DNA from: Spirochaetaceae bacterium
GTDB lineage: Bacteria > Spirochaetota > Spirochaetia > Treponematales > Rectinemataceae
Length of the DNA: 35,132 nt
Direction of reading: 5' to 3'
Assembly: GCA_025356015.1 (NCBI GenBank)
Contig: JANXYO010000139.1
Location: 1-35,132, forward strand
Position 1 is the first letter of the stretch. Each line of letters starts with the position of its first letter. The notes beneath the pieces are model-generated. The model did no database searches. It worked only from the letters and a program-made list of their open reading frames with translations, and was not told where the DNA came from. Made by a program: the position numbers and the translations under genes. This document shows positions 8,579 to 15,391 of this stretch, one piece after another.

Positions 8579-9465
8579 GCGGCGGCCCTCCCGTCGCCGC
8601 GGGCCGCAAGCCCGACTGGCTCAAGATCAAGGTCCCCTCGGGGGAGAACTGGCTCAAGATGACCGAACTCCTCGAGCGCCGGGGCCTCACCACGGTCTGC
8701 GACGCCGCCCGCTGCCCGAACAAGGCCGAGTGCTGGGGCGAGGCCACCGCGACCTTCATGGTCCTCGGGGCGACCTGCACCCGCAATTGCCGCTTCTGCG
8801 CCTGCACCCGCTCCCGCAAGGGCGACGCTGTCAACCCCAAGGAGCCCACCGAGCTCGCCGAGGCCGTCGCCGAGCTCGAGCTCAAGTACGTCGTCATCAC
8901 GAGCGTCGACCGCGACGACCTCCCCGACCGCGGCGCCGCCCATTTCGCGGCCTGCATCCGCGAGGTCAAGGCGCGCAATCCCGGCGTGGGCATCGAGGTC
9001 CTCATCCCCGACTACCGCGAGGGGGAGATCTCTCCCCTGCTCAAGGCAGGTCCCGACGTGATCGCCCACAACCTGGAAGTCGTCGAGCGTCTCCAGGGCA
9101 TACGGGATGTCCGCGCCTCCTGGGCGGCGAGCCTCCACACCCTCCGCCTCGCCGCCGAGCACAGGGTCGCGCGCGGGGGCGGCTCCCTCGTGAAGTCGAG
9201 CCTCATGCTCGGCCTGGGCGAGACAGAGAGCGAGGTGCATGCCGCGATGGATGCCCTGGTCGGCGTTGGCTGCAAGGCCCTGGTCCTCGGCCAGTACCTC
9301 CAGCCCACTGCCGAGCAGCTTCCCGTGGTGGAGTACCTGACTCCCGAGGCCTTCGAGGCCTACGCCGAGGTCGCCCGCTCCAAGGGCTTCGAGTCCGTCG
9401 TCTCGGCCCCCCTGGCCCGCACGAGCTACCACGCACGCGAGGCCTTCGTCTCCCACGTCAAATGA
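8575..9465 (+). CDS. lipA: Lipoyl synthase (radical SAM)
   Basis: Inserts two sulfur atoms into protein-bound octanoyl groups to make lipoyl cofactors. 296 residues, normal length. The radical-SAM cluster motif CTRNCRFC gives Cys 68, 72 and 75. The auxiliary cluster cysteines specific to LipA are at 42, 47 and 53 (CDAARCPNKAEC). The C-terminal RTSYHA holds the serine that coordinates the auxiliary cluster. EVLIPDY and SSLMLGLGET are family hallmarks. The ATG overlaps the regulator stop (ATGA), and the stop overlaps the next ATG the same way, so expression is coupled with the ligase genes. Neighbours indicate that the octanoyl or lipoyl substrate is attached by the LplA/LplB pair downstream; no LipB-type transferase is present in the window. 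Confidence 0.97.
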   Translation: MSGGPPVAAGRKPDWLKIKVPSGENWLKMTELLERRGLTTVCDAARCPNKAECWGEATATFMVLGATCTRNCRFCACTRSRKGDAVNPKEPTELAEAVAELELKYVVITSVDRDDLPDRGAAHFAACIREVKARNPGVGIEVLIPDYREGEISPLLKAGPDVIAHNLEVVERLQGIRDVRASWAASLHTLRLAAEHRVARGGGSLVKSSLMLGLGETESEVHAAMDALVGVGCKALVLGQYLQPTAEQLPVVEYLTPEAFEAYAEVARSKGFESVVSAPLARTSYHAREAFVSHVK

Positions 9466-9749
9466 CCCTGCGGAAGGACCACAAGGTGGCCGCGGGCAAG
9501 CTCATCAGGGTGAGGATCGAGGTCGAGCAGGCCAGGGCCCTCGAGGTGAGGGTGGGGGGGGACTTCTTCGCCCACCCCGAGGATGCTTTTGAGGAGGCCG
9601 AGGCCTCGCTCTCCGGCACGGGCCTCGCGGCCCTGCCCGCCGCGGCGGCTGCGGCCTTCTCGAGGCCCGGCCTCGTGATCTTCGGGGCCGGGGCTGCCGA
9701 CATAGCAGAGGCCCTGCGGAGGGCGATCGATGAGAATCAGGCTCCTTGA
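9462..9749 (+). CDS. Stand-alone lipoate-ligase accessory domain (LplB-like)
   Basis: 95 residues. The pattern KLIRVRIEV, then LEVRVGGDFFAHPEDAFEEAE, resembles the C-terminal accessory domain of lipoate-protein ligases, which in some archaea (Thermoplasma LplB) is a separate protein needed for lipoate adenylation. No membrane segment or metal motif. The ATG overlaps the lipA stop (ATGA), and the 3' end overlaps the ligase gene by 20 bases, as expected for two subunits made in equal amounts. The same frame is open upstream across lipA, but that part reads as arginine- and proline-rich antisense-like protein and is not used. The alternative is a small unknown protein, but the GGDFF-HPE signature and the neighbour argue for the accessory domain. 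Confidence 0.75.
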   Translation: MTLRKDHKVAAGKLIRVRIEVEQARALEVRVGGDFFAHPEDAFEEAEASLSGTGLAALPAAAAAAFSRPGLVIFGAGAADIAEALRRAIDENQAP

Positions 9750-10497
9750 TACGGGGCCCTCGGCCGGCGCCCTCAACATGGGCATAGACGAGGCTGTCCT
9801 GCTCTCGGTCTCCCGCGGCGAGTCCCCGCCATCATTGAGGTTCTACGGCTGGAAGCCCTCCTGCATCACCGTCGGCTACTTCCAGTCGATGCAGGAGGAG
9901 GTCGACCTCGGGGCCTGCAGGCACAGGGGCATCGATGCCGTGCGCAGGATCACCGGAGGCGGAGCCGTCTTCCACCAGGCCGAGATCACCTACTCGATAG
10001 TCCTTCCGGCGGGGCGCGGCCTCGCCTGCGACGACATCCTCGAGTCCTACCGCGGCATCTGCGGAGCCCTCGTGCTCGGTCTCGCCCGCCTGGGGATCGA
10101 GTCCGCCTTCTCCCCCATCAACGACATAACTTCAGGTGGCAGGAAGGTATCGGGCAACGCGCAGACGCGGAAGCAGGGCTGCCTCCTCCAGCACGGGACC
10201 GTCCTCCTCGACCTCGACCTCGACCTGATGTTCTCCCTGCTCAAGGTCCCTGCCGAGAAGCTGAAGGGGAGGCTCATCGAGGACGCCAAGGCGAGGGTCG
10301 TCTCCCTTCGGGACCTCCTCGGGAGACCCGTGGGCTTTGAGGAGGCGCGCTCTGCCCTCGCCTCGGGTTTTGCGGCGGTGCTTGCGGGGAGTGGGGATGA
10401 GCTTGAGGAGGGGGAGCTTTCGGGGAGCGAGCTCGCCGAGGGCCGGATCATCGCCTCCGAGCGCTTCTCGAGCCTCGCCTGGAACCTGCGCCGCTAA
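9730..10497 (+). CDS. lplA: Lipoate-protein ligase A, catalytic domain only
   Basis: Activates lipoate or octanoate with ATP and transfers it to the lysine of 2-oxoacid dehydrogenase E2 or GcvH domains. 255 residues. RRITGGGAVFH (72-82) is the adenylate-binding loop; NDITSGGRKVSGNAQ (131-145) holds the catalytic Lys139; LQHGTVLLD follows. The cysteine that LipM octanoyltransferases carry before the lysine motif is absent (FSPINDITS), so a ligase is favoured over LipM. The protein lacks the C-terminal accessory domain, which the preceding small gene supplies. GGAGG at 9718-9722, inside the upstream gene, lies 7 bases before the ATG. The last part (VGFEEARSALASGF) is also LipM/LplA-like. Confidence 0.9.
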   Translation: MRIRLLDTGPSAGALNMGIDEAVLLSVSRGESPPSLRFYGWKPSCITVGYFQSMQEEVDLGACRHRGIDAVRRITGGGAVFHQAEITYSIVLPAGRGLACDDILESYRGICGALVLGLARLGIESAFSPINDITSGGRKVSGNAQTRKQGCLLQHGTVLLDLDLDLMFSLLKVPAEKLKGRLIEDAKARVVSLRDLLGRPVGFEEARSALASGFAAVLAGSGDELEEGELSGSELAEGRIIASERFSSLAWNLRR

Positions 10498-10520
10498 GGC
10501 TGAACCCGCGCCGCCAAGGC
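10481..10520 (+). repeat. 20-base imperfect tandem duplication at the lplA 3' end
   Basis: Bases 10481-10500 and 10501-10520 match at 17 of 20 positions (shared core GCGCCGC-AAGGC). The first copy contains the lplA stop codon; in the second TAA has become CAA. A weak GCCCC/GGGGC stem (10537-10553) without a T tract follows, in the gap between two convergent genes. Confidence 0.6.
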
Positions 10521-10565
10521 GCCCCAGCGGCCGCGTGCCCCTTACGTGGGGGCGGGCCAGGCTCC

Positions 10566-11297
10566 CTACTGGGTCTTGAGGCCGAAGCCCGCGAAGCTGA
10601 ACCTCTCGCGGTTCAGGGCTGCCTCGCGCAGGCGGGGACCCGCTATCACCTTGGCGGCGAAGAGGGCCTTGATGTTCTCCTCGTACTTGAGGATGCGGTA
10701 GACATAGTTGAGGGTGCGCTGGGGCGTGCGCCCGCTTGAGACCGAGCCGTTGCCCGCGTTGTACATGGCTAGGGCCGAGACCTCGTTCCCCGCCGCTTGA
10801 AGGTTCCACTGGAAGTGGGAGAGGCCGAGCCTGGCGTTGAGCTTGGGGTCGAAGAACTCTGACAGCTTGACGTCGGGGAAGGAGCGTGAGTTGAGCTGGA
10901 AGAGACCGCGGTCCACCGAGTCGCCATTGCGGTTCACAGCGTTGATCTGGAAGCGGCTCTCCTCGTAGGCGAGGGCGAAGGCGATGGAGGTCGGCACGGC
11001 GCAGCGATCGGCGTTCTCGAGGATGGCCTGGGCCACCTCCTGGGAGCCGGCGAGGGACACAAAGAAGTCCACCGTGGCCTTCCTGGTCGCGCCGTCGCGG
11101 TAATAGGAAGCGATCAGGTCGTCCCTGTCGAGGTTCTGGATGACGCTCGGGAAATCGCTCTCGTCGAGTGAGGCGAGCCTGATGACTTCCTTGTCGAGGT
11201 CGGGATGGTAGCCTGTCGCGGAGCAGGAAGTAATGCCCAGGGCGATCATGGCAGCGAAGATCAAGGTCAGGCAACTTTGGCAAAGCTTAGTGTGCAT
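10566..11297 (-). CDS. Lipoprotein lytic transglycosylase (SLT domain)
   Basis: Cleaves peptidoglycan glycan strands to 1,6-anhydro ends, acting in the periplasm. 243 residues from ATG 11297. A signal peptide ends in ITSC, giving lipidated Cys25. The SLT domain shows the catalytic glutamate in YEESRFQ (Glu113-Ser114), DRGLFQLN (129-136) and AMYNAGNG (177-184), the three hallmark motifs. Residues 30-100 form a helical pre-domain. The C-terminal YVYRILKYEENIKALF is also seen in this family. A TTG 30 bases upstream is in frame but has no ribosome-binding site; the chosen ATG has GAGGAG about 12 bases before it, a rather long spacing. It is transcribed alone, convergent with lplA. The AT-rich gap 11298-11443 must hold its promoter, but no clear match stands out. 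Confidence 0.9.
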   Translation of the reverse strand: MHTKLCQSCLTLIFAAMIALGITSCSATGYHPDLDKEVIRLASLDESDFPSVIQNLDRDDLIASYYRDGATRKATVDFFVSLAGSQEVAQAILENADRCAVPTSIAFALAYEESRFQINAVNRNGDSVDRGLFQLNSRSFPDVKLSEFFDPKLNARLGLSHFQWNLQAAGNEVSALAMYNAGNGSVSSGRTPQRTLNYVYRILKYEENIKALFAAKVIAGPRLREAALNRERFSFAGFGLKTQ

Positions 11298-11479
11298 TCG
11301 AGGGATTCGCTCCTCACTTGGTTTCAATTAACGTGGACATAACAAAATAAACCCGCATATCGTGACGTTTGATTGAAGAAACCCACAAACCCATGCAATT
11401 TTCTGTCTAGCCTCGTGAGGGCGCTATTGTAGCTTTTTAGGCCTTGTGGTCAATCCCCTATCGGGCGGGACGCTCCGGC

Positions 11480-11508
11480 TTGTCACTCTGCCCGGCCGCG
11501 GGCATACT
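11480..11508 (+). promoter_or_regulatory. Promoter predicted to give a leaderless asparaginase-like mRNA
   Basis: TTGTCA (11480-11485, 5 of 6 to the -35 consensus), a 17-base spacer and CATACT (11503-11508, 4 of 6). Only 7 bases separate the -10 box from ATG 11516, so transcription should begin at or next to the start codon. No properly spaced ribosome-binding site exists. Confidence 0.55.
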
Positions 11509-11515
11509 GGTGGAC

Positions 11516-12010
11516 ATGGATACAAGCGCGATCCGCGTGATAGTAACAGGCGGGACCTTCGACAAGCACTACGACGAGATCAGGGGCGAACTCACCTTCA
11601 AGGACAGCCACCTGCCCGAGATACTACTGCTTACCAGGGTGACCCTGCGGGTCGAGGTGGAGCTAAACCAGCTGATCGACAGCCTCCAGATGCAGGATGG
11701 AAACCGCATCAGCGTCCTTGACTCCTGCAGGACCTCACCCGAGAAGAGGATCATCATCACCCACGGCACCGATACCATGTCGGAAACAGCCCGGCTCATC
11801 GGCTCGGCGGCCCTGGGGAAGACCGTGGTGCTCACCGGGGCGATGATCCCCTACAAGATCCAGGGCTCGGACGCCCTGTTCAATTTCGGGACAGCCTTCG
11901 CCGCAGTCCAGATCCTGCCTCCCGGGACCTACATCGTAATGAACGGCCGGGTCTTCGAATGGGACAAGGTCCGCAAGAACCGGGAACTAGGGATCTTCGA
12001 ATCGATATGA
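11516..12010 (+). CDS. Single-domain asparaginase-like protein
   Basis: 164 residues, about half a type I/II L-asparaginase (320-350). It holds the N-terminal Rossmann domain with both active-site loops: VTGGTFDK (TGGT loop with nucleophile Thr) near the start and ITHGTDTM (HGTDT triad). The smaller C-terminal domain, which completes the active site in classical enzymes, is absent; the frame ends cleanly with RELGIFESI, and no remnant follows. Stand-alone asparaginase N-domains are a recurring family, so this need not be a broken gene; its reaction is uncertain (asparaginase, glutaminase or another amidohydrolase). ATG 11516 is chosen because the domain begins there; GTG 11510 is also possible. 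The next gene begins 79 bases downstream and may be co-transcribed. Confidence 0.8.
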   Translation: MDTSAIRVIVTGGTFDKHYDEIRGELTFKDSHLPEILLLTRVTLRVEVELNQLIDSLQMQDGNRISVLDSCRTSPEKRIIITHGTDTMSETARLIGSAALGKTVVLTGAMIPYKIQGSDALFNFGTAFAAVQILPPGTYIVMNGRVFEWDKVRKNRELGIFESI

Positions 12011-12089
12011 AGGCCCCAGCCGCCGTCCTGCAATCCCGATTCCCTCGCTTATCATTCAAGCGCGCCATGCCGACAATGGTAGCGGTGGA

Positions 12090-13421
12090 ATGATGGCAAT
12101 GAAACGAAGGGACATCCAGGACATCGTCTTCAAGATCGATGTCGAGCTCGGCAGGATCCAGGACGCCGACATTCTCCTCGAGCGGATCCTCCTCGAGGCA
12201 AGGCGGGTCGTGAACGCCGACGCGGGCACGATCTACGTGAAAGAAGGCGACAACCTCGTCTTCAAGTACAGCCAGAACGCCACCCTCGAGCGCAGGCTCC
12301 CTCCGGGCCAGAAGCTTCCATATAGCAACCAGCACATCCCGATCGATGAGTCGCGCATTGCCTCCTACTCGGCCATGCACAAGACGGTCCTGCGGATCGA
12401 CGACGCCTACGCCATCCCCGCCGACAGACCCTACAAGTACAATCCCTCCTTCGACAAGGCCAATGAGTACATATCCATGTCCATGCTGGCCGTCCCTCTG
12501 GTGACGAGCGCGGGCAATCTGCTCGGCGTCATCCAGGTCATCAACGCCCTGGACGAGGAGGGGAGGGCGATGCCCTTCACCGCCGACGACGAGAACCTCG
12601 TGGGCCATTTCGCGGCAAGCGCCACGAATGCCCTCCAGCGCGCCTACATGACCCGGGCCATGATCCTGCGCATGAACAAGATGGCCGAGCTCCGCGACCC
12701 CAAGGAGACGGGGGCCCACGTCAACCGGGTCGCGGGCTACGCCGCCGAGATCTACGAGCGCTGGGCCTTCAACCGCGGGATCCAGGACAAGGAGAGGGAG
12801 AAGGCCAAGGACGCCCTCAAGATGGCCGCCCTCCTCCACGATGTGGGCAAGGTCGCCATCTCAGACCTCATCCTCAAGAAGCCCGCGCGCTTCACTCCCG
12901 AGGAGTACAAGGTCATGCAGGCCCACACCTGCTTTGGCGCGAGGCTCTTCGACGATCCCCAGTCCGAGATCGACGTCCTCTCGGCCCAGGTCGCCCTCAC
13001 CCACCACGAGAACTGGGACGGCACGGGCTATCCGGGCATGGTGGACATCTGGGCGGAAAATCCGATCGAGACTGCCCTCGAGACGGACGCGGAGGGCCAT
13101 CCCCGCCGCCTGGTCGGCGAGGAGATCCCCCTTGCCGGGCGGATAGTCTCGGTCGCCGACGTCTACGATGCCCTGAGCTGCAAGCGGGTCTACAAGGAAG
13201 CCTGGGACGTGGACAAGGTCTACGAGGAGATTCAATCCCTCTCGGGCACCAAGTTCGATCCCGAGGTGGTCTCGGCCTTCTTCGCCGTCAGGGCCCGCAT
13301 CGAGGAGATCAGGAGCCGCTACCCCGACCAGGAGGCCTTGGAGCCCGCGACCGCCGCCTTCATCGTCGGCCCTCCTGCGTCCCCTGGCCCCGCGGCTCCC
13401 CAGACGCCCCCGCCCAAGTAA
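12090..13421 (+). CDS. GAF and HD-GYP domain protein, probable c-di-GMP phosphodiesterase
   Basis: 443 residues. A GAF sensor domain (about 20-185; ADAGTIYVKEGDNLVFKYSQN) is followed by an HD-GYP domain (about 190-410). The metal-site HD pair is in HDVGK (His250, Asp251), and the HD-GYP signature is complete: HHENWDGTGYPG (from His305). VADVYDALSCKRVYK completes the fold. Members hydrolyse c-di-GMP to pGpG or GMP under control of the GAF ligand, unknown here. A charged insert (AENPIETALETDAEGHP) follows the GYP motif. The last 40 residues are a Pro/Ala-rich tail. The start may be ATG 12090, 12093 or 12099; GGTGG at 12084-12088 fits 12099 best. With the GGDEF protein at 15392 it brackets alaS. 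Confidence 0.92.
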   Translation: MMAMKRRDIQDIVFKIDVELGRIQDADILLERILLEARRVVNADAGTIYVKEGDNLVFKYSQNATLERRLPPGQKLPYSNQHIPIDESRIASYSAMHKTVLRIDDAYAIPADRPYKYNPSFDKANEYISMSMLAVPLVTSAGNLLGVIQVINALDEEGRAMPFTADDENLVGHFAASATNALQRAYMTRAMILRMNKMAELRDPKETGAHVNRVAGYAAEIYERWAFNRGIQDKEREKAKDALKMAALLHDVGKVAISDLILKKPARFTPEEYKVMQAHTCFGARLFDDPQSEIDVLSAQVALTHHENWDGTGYPGMVDIWAENPIETALETDAEGHPRRLVGEEIPLAGRIVSVADVYDALSCKRVYKEAWDVDKVYEEIQSLSGTKFDPEVVSAFFAVRARIEEIRSRYPDQEALEPATAAFIVGPPASPGPAAPQTPPPK

Positions 13422-13453
13422 GCTGGCCTTCCGCCTACAGTCCGGGCACTGGA

Positions 13454-13482
13454 TTGACTGGCCCGGCGGCCTTCTTTACACT
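13454..13482 (+). promoter_or_regulatory. Strong alaS promoter, predicted leaderless transcript
   Basis: TTGACT (13454-13459, 5 of 6), a 17-base spacer and TACACT (13477-13482, 4 of 6). ATG 13491 is only 8 bases after the -10 box, and the intervening CTCGCCTACC has no Shine-Dalgarno sequence, so the mRNA should start at or within a base or two of the ATG. Confidence 0.6.
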
Positions 13483-13490
13483 CGCCTACC

Positions 13491-15344
13491 ATGATCACGA
13501 TTCACGAGCTGCGCAGCAAATACATCGAGTTCTTTAAGTCCAAGGGCCATGTCGAGATCTCCGGCAAGTCCCTGATACCCGAGAACGACCCCACGGTCCT
13601 CTTCACGACAGCCGGCATGCACCCCCTCGTGCCCTATCTCCTCGGCGAGCCCCATCCCGCGGGCAAGCGCCTCACCGACTACCAGAAGTGCATCCGCACG
13701 GGCGACATCGAGGCCGTGGGCGACGCGAGCCACCTCACCTTCTTCGAGATGCTCGGCAACTGGAGCCTCGGCGACTACTTCAAGAAGGACGCCCTCGCCT
13801 GGTCCTATGAATTCCTCACCGACCCCAAGTATCTGGGCATCAGCGTCGACAAGCTTTCGGTCACCGTCTTTGCAGGCGAGGAGGGGATTCCCCGCGACGA
13901 AGACTCGGCCGCCATCTGGGCCTCCCTCGGGATCCCCAAGGAGCGCATCTACTATCTTCCCCGCGAGGACAACTGGTGGGGTCCCGCGGGCGAGACCGGC
14001 CCCTGCGGACCCGACTCCGAGATGTTCGTCGACACGGGGAAGGCCCCCCACGGGCCGGATTGCAGGCCAGGCTGCCACTGCGGCAAGTACTTCGAGGTCT
14101 GGAACGACGTATTCATGCAGTACGAGAAGACAGCAGAGGGCAAGTACGTCCCCCTCGCCGCCCCTTGCGTCGACACGGGCATGGGCATCGAGCGCACCGT
14201 GGCCATGCTCCAGGGCAAGAAATCCGTCTACGACACCGAGGCCTTCACCGGCGTCCTCGCCGCCATCGGCGCAGCCTGCGGCAAGACTTATGCCGCTGAC
14301 GACGAGTTTGGCAAATCCTTCCGCATCGTCGCCGACCACGCCCGCACCGCCACCTTCATCCTGGGCGACCCCAGGGCCGTCACCCCCTCGAACGTCGGCG
14401 CGGGCTATGTCCTGCGGCGGATCATCCGCAGGGCGGTGCGGCATGGGAGAAAGCTCGGCATCGGCCCATCGGGCCGCAGCCGAGAGGAATCGATCGATGT
14501 GTCCGCTGCCGCGGGCGGCGGCGTGGAGGGCACATTCCTTCCCGCGATCGCCGCCGCCGTCGTCGAGAACTACGCCGCTCCCTATCCAGAGCTGGTGCAG
14601 AACCGCGCGCGGATCATGGAGGAGCTCGCAGGCGAGGAGGCCAAGTTCCTCGAGACCCTCCAGAAGGGCGAGCACGAGTTCGAGAAGATGCTTCCCAACC
14701 TCCTCAAGAACCCCCAGAAGATCATGTCGGGCCGTCTGGCCTTCAAGCTCTACGACACCTACGGCTTTCCGATCGAGCTCACCGAGGAGCTCGCCACCGA
14801 GAGCGGCATGACGGTCAACAGGACCGAGTTCGACGAAGCCTACAAAAAGCATCAGGAACTCTCAAGGGCCGGCTCCGAGCAGGTCTTCAAGGGCGGCCTG
14901 GCCGATCACGGCGAGATCGCCACCCGCTACCACACGGCGACCCACCTCCTGCACAAGACCCTCAAGACCGTCCTCGGCGAGCATGTGGCCCAGAAGGGCT
15001 CGAACATCACCGCCGAGCGGCTTCGCTTCGACTTCTCCCACCCCGCGCCGATGAGCCCCGAGGAGCTCAAACGCGTCGAGGCCATGGTCAACGAGCAGAT
15101 CGCCCGCGACCTCCCCGTATCCATGGCGATGATGAAGCTCGACGAGGCTGTCGCCTCCGGGGCCATCGCCCTCTTTGGCGAGAAGTACGAGGAGCACGTC
15201 AAGGTCTACGCGATCGGGGACTTCTCGAAGGAAGTCTGCGGAGGGCCCCACGTTGAGCGCACCGGCCTCCTTGGCCGCTTCCGGATCCAGAAGGAGCAGT
15301 CCTCGAGCTCGGGTGTCCGGAGGATTTACGCCGTCCTGGAATAA
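13491..15344 (+). CDS. alaS: Alanyl-tRNA synthetase, short form
   Basis: Charges tRNA-Ala with alanine and edits mischarged Ser or Gly. 617 residues against about 870 in E. coli. The catalytic domain begins MITIHELRSKYIEFF, with motif 2 around FTTAGMHPLVPYL and IRTGDIEAVGDASHLTFFEMLGNWS. The tRNA-recognition and editing domains follow, with the zinc ligands of the editing site (HTATHLLH and VCGGPHVERT). The chain stops right after the editing domain (SSSSGVRRIYAVLE), so the coiled linker and C-terminal C-Ala domain are missing. Short AlaRS is known in spirochaetes such as Borrelia, so this is probably a lineage trait rather than a truncation. A serine- and glycine-rich insert (SGRSREESIDVSAAAGGG) lies mid-protein. 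It is a single gene with its own promoter. Confidence 0.97.
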   Translation: MITIHELRSKYIEFFKSKGHVEISGKSLIPENDPTVLFTTAGMHPLVPYLLGEPHPAGKRLTDYQKCIRTGDIEAVGDASHLTFFEMLGNWSLGDYFKKDALAWSYEFLTDPKYLGISVDKLSVTVFAGEEGIPRDEDSAAIWASLGIPKERIYYLPREDNWWGPAGETGPCGPDSEMFVDTGKAPHGPDCRPGCHCGKYFEVWNDVFMQYEKTAEGKYVPLAAPCVDTGMGIERTVAMLQGKKSVYDTEAFTGVLAAIGAACGKTYAADDEFGKSFRIVADHARTATFILGDPRAVTPSNVGAGYVLRRIIRRAVRHGRKLGIGPSGRSREESIDVSAAAGGGVEGTFLPAIAAAVVENYAAPYPELVQNRARIMEELAGEEAKFLETLQKGEHEFEKMLPNLLKNPQKIMSGRLAFKLYDTYGFPIELTEELATESGMTVNRTEFDEAYKKHQELSRAGSEQVFKGGLADHGEIATRYHTATHLLHKTLKTVLGEHVAQKGSNITAERLRFDFSHPAPMSPEELKRVEAMVNEQIARDLPVSMAMMKLDEAVASGAIALFGEKYEEHVKVYAIGDFSKEVCGGPHVERTGLLGRFRIQKEQSSSSGVRRIYAVLE

Positions 15345-15378
15345 CGCGGGCGCGCTTTCAGTCGAGGCGCATATTCAC

Positions 15379-15384
15379 TATCAT
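15379..15384 (+). promoter_or_regulatory. Candidate -10 box before the GGDEF gene
   Basis: TATCAT (5 of 6 to TATAAT) lies 7 bases before ATG 15392, the same geometry as at alaS, dxs and the asparaginase-like gene. The -35 region (TTTCAG, 15356-15361) is poor. No spaced ribosome-binding site is present. Confidence 0.4.
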
Positions 15385-15391
15385 TTAGGGC

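Noticed and set aside
8323-9456. A 377-codon minus-strand frame opposite the TetR and lipA genes
   Set aside because: Gly/Ala/Asp/Glu-rich shadow of GC-rich codons; lipA motifs on the plus strand are complete.
9730-10497. LipM-type octanoyltransferase instead of lipoate ligase
   Set aside because: The overall sequence is LipM-like, but the catalytic cysteine before the GRK lysine motif is missing, and a ligase accessory domain is encoded next door.
10498-10565. Terminator between lplA and the transglycosylase gene
   Set aside because: Only a 5-pair GCCCC/GGGGC stem without a T tract is present, too weak to call.
12046-12062. CGCTT-7-AAGCG dyad with an internal TATCAT before the HD-GYP gene
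   Set aside because: A stem of five pairs and no matching -35 box; could be chance.
13476-14852. A 458-codon minus-strand frame opposite alaS
   Set aside because: It is antisense shadow of a conserved synthetase with no motifs or ribosome-binding site.
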